From the NCBI GenBank assembly GCA_009617715.1, contig VTFK01000307.1:248001-312000 (forward strand): 64,000 bases of DNA, read 5' to 3'. Below are positions 12,597 to 23,919 of the stretch, one piece after another (the first letter of the stretch is position 1; every line of letters starts with the position of its first letter). Below the pieces are notes generated by a model. That model was not told where the DNA came from and ran no database searches. It saw only the letters and a list, made by a program, of their open reading frames with translations. Source of the stretch: Plectrocnemia conspersa. Lineage: Eukaryota > Arthropoda > Insecta > Trichoptera > Polycentropodidae. A program made the position numbers and the translations under genes.

Positions 12597-13645
12597 CAGG
12601 TGTGGTAATCATCTTCATGTGCGAGGGTCGTACAAATAGCAATACTTAAAACTCAATGTTTGAAAGTTAAACATTTACAAATACGATTTATCAGATTTTA
12701 AAAAACAACCCCTTTTGCATATTTCGCAAATTTTTTTAAGAACTATGACACTGAATCATTGTTTCTCATCTAAATAAATACGAAAATCCAGTTTAAATGG
12801 AAAAAAAGGAAAACACAAACAGGTCTATGATATGTTCAATTTTTCAAAATAAAAATATAATTAAGGAATACGTTCAAAATTGTGGAAATTTAAGATATAT
12901 TTCCACAATCTTTAAAGATATTTTTCCAAAAAAAAACACAGCAAAAAAAAACATGGATGAAATGGAAAAATCTTTGTCATCATGAATCGATGACCAACAT
13001 CAAAAATATGTCTCTCTGAGTATTTTAATTATTCAAGCAAAAGCTCTTAGTTGGCACAAAGATTTGAAGGATAGATTAAAAAAGATTTTTTTTCAAGCAA
13101 GTAACGGTTGATTTTACAATTTTAAAATGAAGTATTCTTTTTATATTATTAAATTTACTGGAGAATCGGCTGATGCGGATAAAGATGCTGCAGAAGAATT
13201 TATTTCCTAATTATCCAAAATTATTAAAGATGGAGAATATTCTTCTAGCCAAATATTTAATGTAGATGAGACAGGTTTATTTTGGAAAACTCTTTAACAA
13301 TGAAAAATATGAATGAAGCCTTCACGCATCTTTACAATTTTTTAAATATTATGGAAGATTGTGATCCCAATAGAGAACGGATATCTCAAGTGCGTAGGTC
13401 GATCAATAAAGACATAGCATGTTATAAAATACTATATGAAGAAAAGAAAAATAATAGTGGAAAGCAGTAAACTCTTGATAACTTTTCAAAGGAAGCATTT
13501 CTTAAACATCTTATATTTACTTGATAAATAAATATTTTAAAATACACATAATTTAAAAAAAATTTTACTTCCCTTTACTTTCAAACATTCAACATTCGCA
13601 CACATTTTCAGGAACCAATTATGTGTGAAAGTCGAGGGCCGCCTG
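12597..13645 (+). mobile_element. Tigger/pogo-like DNA transposon, internally deleted
   Basis: The extent rests on a central transposase relic and on terminal sequence. The right end, read in reverse complement, is CAGGCGGCCCTCGACTTTCA, typical of Tigger-type termini, with TA at 13646-13647. The left end CAGGTGTGGT with a following TGCGAGGGTCGT word is a weaker match and lacks a clean flanking TA, so the left boundary is approximate. The body is about 1.05 kb against roughly 2-2.5 kb for intact relatives, because the catalytic core has been deleted. Confidence 0.6.
12797..13530 (+). pseudogene. Tigger/jerky-like transposase relic (CENP-B type HTH and DDE start)
   Basis: An N-terminal frame from 12797 reads MEKKENTN, followed by segments of the CENP-B-like DNA-binding domain (MDEMEKSLSS, then KALSWHKDLK). 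The next part, in another frame and with in-frame stops, has the signature GESADADKDAAEEF and then NVDETGLFWK, whose Asp is the first catalytic residue of the DDE domain. Right after this, at about 13290, the sequence jumps to the C-terminal tail (AFTHLYNFLNIMEDCDPNRE, then a TLDNF box). The rest of the DDE core is gone. Frameshifts, stops and the deletion make it inactive. Family recognition is firm; the exact subfamily is not. Confidence 0.85.
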
Positions 13646-13649
13646 TATT

Positions 13650-14985
13650 ATTGTGTCATATTCAGTGTTCGTAAAATATTTCCTATGATAGCACTGGTCT
13701 TTTGTATTGTATTGAGATCTTGATACTTTTATAGTGTGAGAGATTTCACATTTTGTTGTTTTAGTGGTCAATATGGTGACTTCGCAATTTGTGATTAATG
13801 GCGCAGGTGATTGAAACCCTATACATGACTACAAAAGCTCATGTATCGACTTATTACGATATATTGCCTTTATCACGGTAACACGGTTTCATAATAATTA
13901 CAATTTAATGATGGTATCTGATTTAAAACATACTCTATAATTGTGTTGGTCTATGAAGGGATTTGGCAGCCTGAAACTATTTGTTAATCATGTATAATTT
14001 CGCACAACAAAATAACAAATCCACGTGACCTCTTATATGTATTGGAATGTATCGTAAACGCTCCGTCTACTGTAATTGGCTTCTTAGACCATGAGAGGTG
14101 AGAGAAGACGGGATTTTTCTCTCCCCCCATCAAAGTCAAAACTTCGCATCTGACGAGTTCCGACATTAGGTACCGCAGTCTTTCAGTTTAACTCTTCCAG
14201 ACTGTTTGAACATTATGTCTATCAGGAGTGTTCACTAGTGAAGTTCAGCCTTCGTATATTGGATTATGGTAGCCGATCAGTCGAATTTGATCAGCAGTCA
14301 CCTACGATGAGATGACCTGGCCACTCTTTGATATAGAACTACGGCACAAACGATCCAATAAATATAACATATAGTACAAAGTTACATGATAATAAGTTGT
14401 GAAATAAATTAATATCTATACCACACACTGTTATAACATAATAAAAAAAATTATTTAATAAAACTTTTTTTCTTATTGCTATTTTTTAAATGAAAAAAAT
14501 GACAATTTGCGCACATTTCAAGAGGTCAAAATTAATAACAAAATTGTAATTTCGCTCACATACTATATCTGCATGCCGCGTCGTAATTTATGGTTCATAT
14601 AAAGGTTTTTCACATATGTACCCATGTGTGAAAAAATAACGTACATATAAAACAAACGTATGCTGGGTTATCTCCTTGCATGAAACGTGACCGTACAATG
14701 CGAGGTTGCTCATACTATGATTTACGCCGCTAAGGTTGTCAGCACTGAACATTTTACAATCGTGCTGGGCGCGTGCTCCCGCTATAGTTTTACCAATTTT
14801 GTTTGATACAGCGTGCGTGCACACACGTGCCTAATGATGTTTGTGTGGAATTTGCATATTGCGCTGTGTGATGTGCGCACGGGCTTTATTACATTACATG
14901 CATATATGTACATACATATTTTTAACACACATAAACTTACATATAACGGATTCGGAACGTATTTTCTATATAATTAAAATTTTAA
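13650..14985. other. Mostly unique sequence with a small mixed-composition block
   Basis: No gene is supported. Around 14090-14340 and 14690-14890 the base composition is more balanced, with GCGCACGGGC and CGTGCGTGCACACACGTGCC words, but the frames there (13984-14166 and 14588-14824, minus) match no family I know. No tRNA or repeat end was identified. Confidence 0.45.
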
Positions 14986-14987
14986 AA

Positions 14988-15018
14988 TACTCGAGTACTC
15001 GAGTACTTTCGAGTATTT
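14988..15018. repeat. TACTCGAGTA-type repeat cluster, left block
   Basis: Overlapping palindromic words TACTCGAGTACTCGAGTAC followed by TTTCGAGTA. A larger cluster of the same words lies at 15934-16029. Together they look like the subterminal repeats of a non-autonomous DNA transposon of about 1.04 kb, but no target duplication is seen. Confidence 0.6.
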
Positions 15019-15933
15019 ACCAAATGTACCAAAATAGCTATTATTCAAATTCGTGCACATATAAATAAATAAATAAAATACTTAGTATGTTAATTTTTAC
15101 AATTATTTTAACTTCACGAACATACTTTTTAAAAACAATAATGCAAAAAGTGTCTCGAATTTAATATTTCTGCTAACCTTTGGTTTTATTATTCCCGTTA
15201 TGGAAAAAACCCTTTCCGTTGCTGTTGATGCTGGTCTTATTGTCATTAACGCGTTGGATAAGGCTTCTAATTTATATCTGTTCGCTTTTTATAGATATAA
15301 AATATTTTGAACTCTCTTTTTATGTTCTCTTCTTTCATTCCCTTCTCTGCTTTTCTCTTATTTCCTTTAACTATTGACAAAATAGCATTTTGTAATTCTT
15401 CTTGAATAGATTTTTTTTCTTAACAATATACAATATTCTACTCCTTCTGATTAATGCGAAGAATTTAAATCTATATCCTTCGAAGATGTATTTGGGTGAA
15501 TCCCTTTCACTCTAGAGCTAAACGGTTCGCAAAGAACTGACTTTACTTTAAATGCCTTTAAAACACACAATTGATTTGATTTATATTTTAAGCTGAGGGA
15601 TCAGTATAAACAATTTACAACACTTTACGCTACAACTGCATAGTCATAAAACCTAAAATTTTTTTTGTTGATATTTCATATTGTTCATTGCCATAAATTA
15701 GATAAGTCGGGACTGTGGAACAGAAAACACAAAAGAAATTTTTCCGTCGTACCCACTAACATAGCCGACGACCGGAACTATGCAACTATGGAACTATGAA
15801 AAAATTATACCTGATAGTAACCACTCTAACTCGGGACTTCGGGAATAAACACCAAATAAAAGCAAGACGTTAACCTTTACCGGACCGAGTTAAAGTTATT
15901 TTTGTTTTTGAAATATTTCAAAATTTTTTAATT
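15019..15933. other. Sequence between the two ACTCGAG blocks
   Basis: No gene is supported. It includes a more G+C-rich patch at about 15690-15895 with CGACGACCGGAAC and GGACTTCGGG words and a short GGAACTATG-type repetition (15774-15800). If the flanking ACTCGAG clusters are subterminal repeats, this is the interior of a non-autonomous element. Confidence 0.4.
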
Positions 15934-16029
15934 TCGAGTATTAATCGAGTAATTTTCAAAATACTCGATTATCAAGTACTTGAAAAATAAACAAAAATAC
16001 TCGAGTATCGAGTACTCGATTACTCGAAT
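15934..16029. repeat. TACTCGAGTA-type repeat cluster, right block
   Basis: At least seven degenerate copies of CGAGTA / TACTCG / TACTCGATT in both orientations, ending TCGAGTACTCGATTACTCG. See the left block at 14988-15018. The words recur in opposite orientations, so the region can fold back. Confidence 0.65.
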
Positions 16030-16059
16030 TGGAGAATCTAATTACTACGTACAATATAT

Positions 16060-16245
16060 AATCATAAAAATGTACATGCCACTGTAAGGCGGTGGAATAA
16101 AAATTATAGGTCTTGAAAATCTGACTTTTAAATATTTACTAGCGTGTCGAGTTGTATTATTGTCGGCTGTGTTTTCGTATATGTGCTGATGTGTTATAGT
16201 AATTATGCTGGACGATCCCTGATGCGGTGGCGTCTCTTGATAAAT
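16060..16245 (+). repeat. Dispersed repeat family B, copy 1
   Basis: This matches 31410-31625 in the same orientation. Shared words are ATGCC followed by TAAGGCGGTG, GTCTT, the 30-bp run starting GCGTGTCGAGTTGTATTATT and ending TCGGCTGT, then ACGATCC and TGATGC(G/A)GT..CGTCT. No protein is supported. The second copy lies just upstream of the DCYFC-family relic, so this could be that element's non-coding flank or an independent short repeat. Confidence 0.65.
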
Positions 16246-16799
16246 TTAAAGTAATCCATTGAGACTAAATTTACAAGGACCAAACTCCCGCGCGCCACTC
16301 CTAAGTGCGGTTCCTACTCAGAACCGATCGTATAAAATCGTATCCCCACACTAAATTGTGCGGCTGGTAATTATCTCTACAATATAATATTTATTATTTT
16401 GCTTGACTTTTTAACATTATTAAACGCTGAAAAATCTCTTAAACTGCAATATGCAGAAATAATTTTATGATTTTGCCGTGCTTGGAAAATTGCTTCTGTC
16501 AGCCTTCAAAGTTGTTGTAAGTAACCATTTACTGTTTGTGCAAATTAAATTTAGAAAATTCCCTGCATATTACCCCTTCCTAATAATTTAGATAACATAG
16601 TTTTATTGACTATCTTGGCGAAATATATAGAGAATGAAACTCAAAAAGAAAAAACGCGATCTAAAACACGTAAATATAATAAAAAAAAATTAATATATTT
16701 ATCGCGTAAAAAAATCAATATAAAATATATATATATATATACATTCCTAAACATACATATATGTATATGTGTGTGGGTTAAGCTTTAAGAGCGGGTTCG
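16246..16799. other. A+T-rich sequence with a short G+C patch
   Basis: A patch at 16285-16345 contains CTCCCGCGCGCCACTCC and CGATCG words. Otherwise the sequence is A/T-rich, with a short (TA)n at 16725-16742. The 16606-16788 frame is low-complexity Lys/Ile/Tyr and not believable. Confidence 0.5.
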
Positions 16800-17240
16800 A
16801 AATTTTAGAAAATGGCGTTGATAAGGATATTGCTGAAAGGGGAGGAAGTCGTGCTGACTATTTATAGGAAATGAGTCGTCATTTGTCTTCGCTGACCACG
16901 GTAAAGGACCTTAAAACCCGACCAAAAGGTAAATCCGAGATGTTTGAGAAGCAAGTTCGGTATCGGACGACAAACTTTATACCCTTGTTTGAGTAAATAT
17001 TACATCGGAGAAACTTTTCGACCGCGACCAGTCAGACGGACATTTTTTCCTTCTGGTCAGGAGATCCATCTGGAAAAAAATACTACGTAACAAAACGAAA
17101 CGGCGAATTTACATATTTGGTCTCTCCTTTAGAAACTTTTACTGCACCCCTTTGGATTTAGTTTTTTAGGAAGATCATAAATTACGCCATAGCATGTTTA
17201 CGTAGTGAGTCGCTTTTTATGCGTCATATACGAAAATGCA
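16800..17240. promoter_or_regulatory. Candidate regulatory island with a perfect MEF2-like site
   Basis: About 440 bp of balanced composition with no usable reading frame. At about 16858 it contains CTATTTATAG, a perfect match to the MEF2 binding consensus, followed closely by GAAATGAGTCGTCATTTG. Further on are CGACCGCGACCAGTC and other CpG-bearing words. MEF2 is a muscle and neural transcription factor conserved in insects. One site can occur by chance, so the enhancer reading is inference. Confidence 0.35.
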
Positions 17241-17590
17241 TGGGGAAAATGCAATACATCAGTGACTCACTGGAAATTTAAACATATAAATCTAATTTAC
17301 ACGCACTCTTAATACTTAAGTTCTAGACAAGGAAACTAACAAAAATAAATCGCGCATGCCAAATGATTTTTGAATCATCCATAAGGGTTGTAAAAAAGTA
17401 ACTTCACAACAATACTCGTAGTTTTATTTATTTATGTAGTTCCATTCATCAAGCTTATATGAATTCAGAAAAATATACAATATTTTTTATTATTTATTTA
17501 AATACATATACATGGCGTAACAGATTTATATCAATACACTAAGCACAAAGGAATTAAGAAAAAACAGCATTTTATTGCTTTTTTTGTAAA
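17241..17590. other. A+T-rich non-coding stretch
   Basis: Nothing recognisable apart from A/T-rich sequence. Confidence 0.5.
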
Positions 17591-17640
17591 TGAAAGAATT
17601 ACTTAACAACACGTTATACGTGTTCTTAAGTAATCTTTCA
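17591..17640. repeat. Near-perfect inverted repeat (hairpin/cruciform)
   Basis: TGAAAGAATTACTTAACAAC and ACGT pair with ACGTGTTCTTAAGTAATCTT and TCA across a 2-nt TA centre, with one mismatch and one bulge. The tiny loop argues against a microRNA precursor. It is more likely a small foldback element or a cruciform-prone palindrome. Confidence 0.8.
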
Positions 17641-17950
17641 CGAGCACTTTGCAATGTCATTATTGTTTTCACGCCTTCATTTAATATTAAGCATTCCTTA
17701 ACTTAAATATATTTTTGTTGTCGTAAGTTAAATCAGATAAGCTTTTACGCTTTTTGTGTAAATGTGACATTTTTGTGGCACTGAAATTTGATTATTCATT
17801 TAACTTTATCTTAAATCCAATAATCAATGCAAAAAGTTCTCAATTTATTCTATTAAGAAACATATCGTAAAACTATTTATTAGGTTTTTAATCATTGATT
17901 GAAGATCAATACAAACGCCAATAACACTGGGCAACATTTTTCAACTCTTT

Positions 17951-18104
17951 GATGCGGTGAGATATTTTTCCTCTCAATCACTCGCATGTTAAGTGACGAG
18001 AGTGAGAGATAAGGGCATGTGGTCCGCATGCACTTATCTCTCACTCACTTACGTCACTTAACAAGCGAGAGAGCGAAAGGGAAAGTATCTCACCGCACGC
18101 GCCT
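17951..18104. repeat. Foldback made of two inverted copies of the family A core
   Basis: The left arm (17951 to about 18020) and the reverse complement of the right arm (about 18025-18104) share GCGGTGAGATA, (C)TCTC, TTAAGTGACG, GTGAGAGATAAG and GCATG in order. Both arms also match the internal core of repeat family A (6950-7010: ATCTCTCTCACTCTCGTCAC, then TTAAC). It is a palindromic derivative of that family. If transcribed it would form a hairpin of roughly 70 bp. Confidence 0.8.
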
Positions 18105-18830
18105 GATATGTACATATATAGGTAATAATGTTTTATTTTTGCACCGATCGTGCAATATTTTTATAACTATTTTAGATACACTTTTTCACATTTGAAACAC
18201 AGTAATATTGACAAAACTGCTGTCAACTGTCAGATACCTCGTAATCGATTGTTAGTTTTAGTGAGATAAAGCACTTAGAAATCCTAAAAATAAAACGTGA
18301 AATCAATAAAATGTTCAAGGGCAGTTGAAGACACTGCAAGACCGCGGTTGACAGTTTTTTTACATTTGTGAAACATATATATATATATATTAAACAGAGA
18401 AATAATATAACTCCGAATATTAAAACTGCATATTTTCACTTCTATATAAAATAAGGTAATAAAAAAATATTGATTGCAATAGCTCATGTGGGCAATATGA
18501 AAGAAGCCTGCGACAGTATGTTTATTCTGAGTAATTTAATAAAATACAATGATTTCCAATGAAATATTTGTGGAGACTTATTAGAGATATGGAAAAAGCT
18601 GTGGACACATTATGGCATGACGTTTTAATTTATAATCTATACAAAAACAAAACCTCTGATTATCTGGCACAGCTTTTTTAACTGCTGCTTACAATCATAA
18701 ACCAATCGCGAAAAATTAAAAAGATGACTTTTTAAAATTATAAAAAATTGCAGTTGTTGAATTTGGTAGCTTGTCTGATTGAGTAGTATCCTAAATGAAA
18801 GCTAAGGATTTTATTTATATTGCCACGAGT
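18105..18830. other. A+T-rich non-coding stretch
   Basis: No gene is supported. A short (TA)n is at 18377-18391. The frame at 18284-18487 (minus) runs through it and is not credible. Confidence 0.5.
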
Positions 18831-19330
18831 TGCTCTTTTTTATTGCGGCGCACCCGAGAGCAAGAGCAAAATAAAGCTAATATGAAGAAGAAGCAGAACA
18901 CGAAAAATAAAATGCGGGCCTGTTATCTGTTTCCCCCCATTAGGCGGCCGCCCCGAAAGATTTGTACCGCCGCAACGGTTTTGCAAATGCAAGATTAGGG
19001 TGGTTGGTTAGGACCGTGGGGTGGCTTGCCTTTCTCCAGTAGGAGGTCCGTTGATAAATTTAATATTACGCGAAAAAATATAATAAGACAATGTTTTCAC
19101 AACCCTCTGTGCAAATTGTGTTTTTTAAAGCTTTATCGTTGCGCCGAGCGCTCGCGGGATAATGTAAAATAACACCGAGATTTGCGGTTTTGCTTAGATT
19201 CTTGGGACGCACATGTCCACTGTCCAGTACCAATTACGTATTCATACCCAAAATCATAAATTTGGGCAACGCAATTTTGCTGTGTTATAATTTTATGATG
19301 CAGTGGAAAATTATTAAGGTGAGCAGTCAC
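18831..19330. promoter_or_regulatory. CG-rich island, candidate conserved regulatory element
   Basis: Two sub-blocks (18840-19060 and 19130-19260) are rich in CpG within A/T-rich flanks. They include TTAGGCGGCCGCCCCG, a TGCAAATGCAAGATTAG run combining octamer/C-EBP-like and TAATC-class homeodomain-like words, and GCGCCGAGCGCTCGCGGG. Overlapping frames at 18795-18998 (+) and 19133-19330 (-) have no domain and differ on the two strands, as expected for non-coding G+C-rich DNA. Confidence 0.35.
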
Positions 19331-20190
19331 TGATAAGCAATGAATTTATTTTATACTATTTATTGCATTAAACTCTTTGTCAAGATTCGACATGATGATT
19401 AAAATCCCTAAAGAAACAGAATGATAGAAAACATATACTATATAGAAATACAAACATAAACTAAAATAAAGTAGTAAAAGTGCATTTTTTTAAATATTAA
19501 ATAAATTGAGTAAAGAAAAATTGGCTTGTAATTTAAATTAGTTTTCTTATATTATAAAACCTTATTTATCGATTTAAACTTGCCTAATGATAGACTATAA
19601 TAGGACCGCAATCATATTGTTTGGTTATAAGAAAGATACCATTATGTGCTGTAAAATTGTATTTATATATTATTTTTATTTATTATTAATTTTATATTAT
19701 TATTCTATACCTTTCGAAGATCGTTAAATGAATATGGTTGTATTGTCTAAAATACGTCCAGACCATGCTTTAAAAAACGAAGAAGATAAGATAAGTGAAA
19801 TATTTGAAAAAAGAGGGGTAATTCATTACATCACAAACTGTAAGCAGAAGTAAAAGGAAGTGGGACAAAGCACGACATTTGCTGTGGCTTTTAAATAAAG
19901 GAAAGGCTGGAGTTGGTTAGGAAACGATTGCGAAAATAATTTGATTCAACAAATTTAACTCTGAGATAAGTTTTATCTCTTGATTGTATAATTAAACATT
20001 TGGAATATAATTTATTATAGTTGGTATATTTAAATACCTAAATACTGTTACCGTCATGTTTTATGATTAATTTTGCAACCAAAATTACTGTATATGTGGG
20101 TTAAAGAATCAGAGTCATAATTCACTGATTGCGGCAAATAAGAAGGTGGGAGAAGGCTTAGTAAAAAAAGTAACCATTTTAGTATTATAT
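19331..20190. other. A+T-rich non-coding stretch
   Basis: No gene is supported. The more balanced patch at 19740-19930 precedes an RT relic and could be a further decayed part of it, but I could not align any motif. Confidence 0.45.
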
Positions 20191-20195
20191 TGACC

Positions 20196-20402
20196 CATTT
20201 TAATTATTGTGCAACAATGTTAGATATGTTTAAGAAATTAGACAAAATTATGTTGCAAAAATTAGAGTAATTTTTAATTAAAATATAATTACTAGTTGTA
20301 GAAGTATGATTGATAGATTTGAATGGTTAAATGTTCAAGAGATATTGAATATGATTTTTTTAGTATTTAAATATAAGTTAGAAAATAATATTTTACCAAT
20401 GT
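20196..20402 (+). pseudogene. LINE reverse-transcriptase C-terminal relic
   Basis: A frame from 20196 reads HFNYCATMLDM, then KIMLQKLE and a stop. After a decayed gap, another frame (about 20316-20402) reads RFEWLNVQ and FKYKLENNILPM. Family pattern: LINE C-termini have an H-DYC segment, then QKLQN-A, then a WLNV-QR box and a KI-N-LLP box in the same order and spacing. Only this tail survives, with several stops and a frame change. The possible continuation to about 20660 is too decayed to call. It is a dead fragment. Confidence 0.65.
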
Positions 20403-22219
20403 AATGTAATTAGTATTTAATAATAAATTAAGATGAAAATTGATAATACTAGATATAAAGACAATTAAGGGATAGTTAGGTGTAAGAAAACGAGTACGGT
20501 CAGGGGAATTTATATTTATAAAATAGAGTTTGCACGATGATTTTCGAGCCTCTACTAATGAATTCTTTTCTTGTCGATCAATGAAAAATAAGCATTTAAA
20601 TATATAACAAGATGGCCGACAGTAACTTGACAACAGTTTTAAATAATTATTATTTATAAACAAAATTTTGCTATGCGACAGTAATTTTCATTAATTTGTT
20701 GTGCTCTTAGTTTGATTTGACTGGATATAAATATTCGGATTGCAAATTAACAAGGTATGTTATAACTATAAAAATGAAATATATACATAATGTGTGTAAG
20801 GATTTTAAGAATACATTGATTAATCTAGATAAACAATCTTCGTAAGGAAATCTTCGAATTTTGAATTCCCGTCGACAAGCTCCGAGGCCGAAAAGTGAGT
20901 TTTTCCTTTTATAATACATAAAAATTATCATTGCTTCTGATTTAACGCACATATTCGTTCGATATGACGAATTGCAAATAAGCCAGATACGTTTTAAACG
21001 TGAACGTGTAATATTACCTTAGTATGTATGAGGATTGAAAGTTAATGTCGATCAAATCGGTTTCTTGGATGTTATCTAATAAACGACTTTTAAAATGATT
21101 ATAAATATGTGATCATTGGTTAAAATATCTAGAAGTGAGTTATTTTTAATTCCGATGCAGTAAAATATGTATCTACGTCATGTTTTTTTTATAAATTTTT
21201 CTTCTGTGCAATCATTTCTCTTTTGGAACAGCCAAATTCAGAATATTCAGTTACATAAAACTTATGTAGTATGTTCTTTATAAAAAGATAATTTTTGCTG
21301 ACAGTGACTTTTTGTTTATATATACCAATTCTACGTTGTCGTCACATATAGGTCACTAAATTGAATAATTATTTTTCAAATTGTTTTAATCAGAACTATG
21401 AAAAACTGTTTTAACAATTTTAACTTTAAATAATTAAAAATGTTTTTTTCTGGTAATATTAAATAGTGTTTTTATAAATTAAAGCATTTTGACTTTCATT
21501 GAAAATTCTAAATAATAATGTCTAACATCAACCATTAAATTTAAAAATATATTAAAAAAAATCTGAACGAAGCAAAAATAATATTTAAAATCCATAAAGT
21601 TGAGGGTCTGGTATTCATACACTCGCTAGCTTCGCTAGTTAGTATATTTATATAAAACTAGCTAGCTAGTTTTATATAAATGTACTTACCAAAATGAAAA
21701 ACAAACCATCAATAAAATTGATTGCAACGGACATTGCGATAACGCGCCATTTCAGTTGAGCAAAACGGCCATGGGCGCTCAATTAGTTAACTCGGTTGTG
21801 TGTTAAACCGTTACCCGGTAATTTTATTGGTTTTCCGTTATCAATAACCGAGTGTGTAAAAGGGCAGTCAAATCTAGTTTTACCGAATGTTCTGATAAAC
21901 TTGTAGTATTATATTATAAATAATAAATAGGTGTTTCATTTTCTGATTATTTTAACCAATAATTGTTTGTGCTAAAATACCACTCTGTAAATGCAGTCAG
22001 AGCTTTGCGGGTTACTTTGACTGTGTAATGCTATAATGTGTTTTATGTAGTTTATTTTACATAACGAGATGGGAGGGATTGCATATCGTGCCATTTCCTT
22101 TTTAATTTCTCTTGCCAATGTTTCAATCTTTTAGTCATCATCTTATTAGTAGTGTAAATTATTAAGAAAATGTTAAAAATCATTAGATAAACCATAGTAT
22201 TTTTAACTTTTCATTTTAT
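20403..22219. other. A+T-rich sequence with a palindrome
   Basis: No gene is supported. The minus-strand frames 20367-20663 and 20707-20952 lack motifs. A perfect 36-bp palindrome at 21646-21681 is listed separately. Near 21730-21850 is a more balanced patch with CGGTTGTGTGTTAAACCG and GTTACCCGGTAA words and no coding signal. Confidence 0.5.
21646..21681. repeat. Perfect 36-bp palindrome
   Basis: ATTTATATAAAACTAGCT is followed directly by its exact reverse complement with no loop. The flank CACTCGCTAGCTTCGCTAG on the left resembles TACTCGCTCGCTTCAGTGA at about 28820, so it may belong to a small dispersed repeat. Confidence 0.9.
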
Positions 22220-22660
22220 TTTTTTAGATTTGGAAGCTTCTCATTTTTTTTACATGGTTGGATAACGTTTGCCGTTTTGATTTCATAACTAAAACTGCCA
22301 CACGCTGACGACGCGTTTGTTTAAAATTATATTTAACGCCTCTCCCGGCGCTTTGAGCGAGAGTTATGCGCTGGCCGCCGAATGCGGCCCTGCACGCATT
22401 CGCAACGAGCTCGTCCCTGGTTTCATGAATTTTCAATTGGATCGCTGCCGCTGAAAACTTTTCATTTCGGCTAGTCGGCCCCGGGCGGCCGAGATTACAA
22501 AATAAAGTGAGCGCCCGCTTTTATAAACTTTGCTGACGTGCGGGACCAATTGGAAAAGTTTCAATGCACAAACTTGCGCACTACACCTCCATCTCTCTCT
22601 CTCTCTCTCTCTCTCTGCGTCCGCACCATCGCATTCAAAAACAACTATAAATAATTTTCA
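22220..22660. promoter_or_regulatory. CG-rich island, candidate conserved regulatory element
   Basis: About 400 bp with dense CpG, including GCGCTGGCCGCCGAATGCGG and GTCGGCCCCGGGCGGCCGAG, ending in a (CT)n run at 22591-22616. A minus frame (22224-22436) is arginine-rich with no family match. A/T-rich desert lies on both sides. A CT/GA run next to a CpG island recalls GAGA-factor-bound regulatory DNA in insects; this is inference. Confidence 0.4.
22591..22616. repeat. (CT)n microsatellite
   Basis: About 12 uninterrupted CT units at the edge of a CpG-rich island. Confidence 0.95.
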
Positions 22661-22691
22661 ACTGCGACCTCGTGCTCTAGGTCAGGGGTAT

Positions 22692-23919
22692 GCAAGCTTT
22701 GCTAGATAATCAAAAAAGGCGACAAATTTCACTTTTTTTCTACCACCCTCGTGCCTGAAGCTGATCATGATCATTATCATGATATTGTGAAGTTACGTGT
22801 GAAATGTAATAGTATAGGTTTTTGCATAAATTACTATTTTACTTAATATATTTCCAAGCCTATTTAAAAACTACTCTTAAAAGTCATTAATCAAGTGTTC
22901 AGTTGAGTTTAAATTAATATCAATTAATAGAATAGTCAATAAAAAATCAGTTATTTTCTAAATAGTAGTAAAGACCTAATTCTTAATTTTTCACAAGCTT
23001 TTTATTAGATCTATTATGCAGATTATACGAATTCTTATATTGATAAGAAAAACATGTTGATAGCACAACAGAAATCTGATATTTATTTATTTTAGACATC
23101 AGTGTCACAATGGCGGGATTATGGCTATGAAATATTGAGTGCAATCTCAAATTATTAAATTAAACGAATTTTTGTATTTTTTACCATGCTTGTCATATTA
23201 TTTGAATCTTATTTGAGTTCACACTGCCAACGTATTGACAAAATTAGTGACATTTTTTGGTACAATTCAAAATTTTATTTGTTTTTTTTCCTCTTCGTCA
23301 GATAGAAAATACTTTTTCTGTGTTATTAAAGAATCATTGCAATACTCATAAGTCATCCAAAATATGCAGTATATTCGTGAGCATGGTTAAAATTAGTAAC
23401 TCTTCTTTTATTAGACTAAAATTCATTAGTAAATGCGCTATAAATTTCTCGAAAAATATCGTGCTTTTTAACATATTGTTATCAATCATTCAACTAAGGA
23501 AATCAAAACAAATTAAATGTATATTGGTGTAAAATATTGATTTTGTGTATTTTGCAAAACAGCTTTTAATTGCGTGTCTATGTATTGTATAAATAATTGT
23601 ATCAAGCTTAGCAGCTGATTAAATATTGTAGTAGCATCAATATATTGAATAGTTGTTAGCAAAGGAGGATTTCTAAATCATAAGCTGATAAGACAAAACA
23701 TCAACATTTCTTGTTAAGCGTTTTGTGTCGATGTTTGAGTTAATCAGAGGTTAAATGTAAATTGAAATAAAAAGCTAAAGGCCATAAGTAAATGATTGTA
23801 TATTTTTTAGTAAGCATATATTTCTTCTCATAATTATTAATTCTGTTAGTATGAACATATAAGTAATGGACAATAAGTACAATTTGCAAATAATTCAAAG
23901 CAATATTATTATGTTCGCG
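22692..23919. other. A+T-rich sequence with a possible hAT-like end
   Basis: CAGGGGTATGCAAGCTTTGC at 22683 resembles a hAT terminus, but no partner end or target duplication was found. A perfect TGATCATGATCA palindrome lies at 22762-22773. The frame at 23257-23532 is A/T-rich and unrecognised. No gene is supported. Confidence 0.4.

Noticed and set aside
17591..17640. Possible microRNA precursor
   Set aside because: The stem is good but the loop is about 2 nt and there is no precursor-like flanking structure.
22683..22720. hAT terminal inverted repeat CAGGGGTATGCAAGC
   Set aside because: No partner end or flanking duplication was found, so it is mentioned only in the stretch description.
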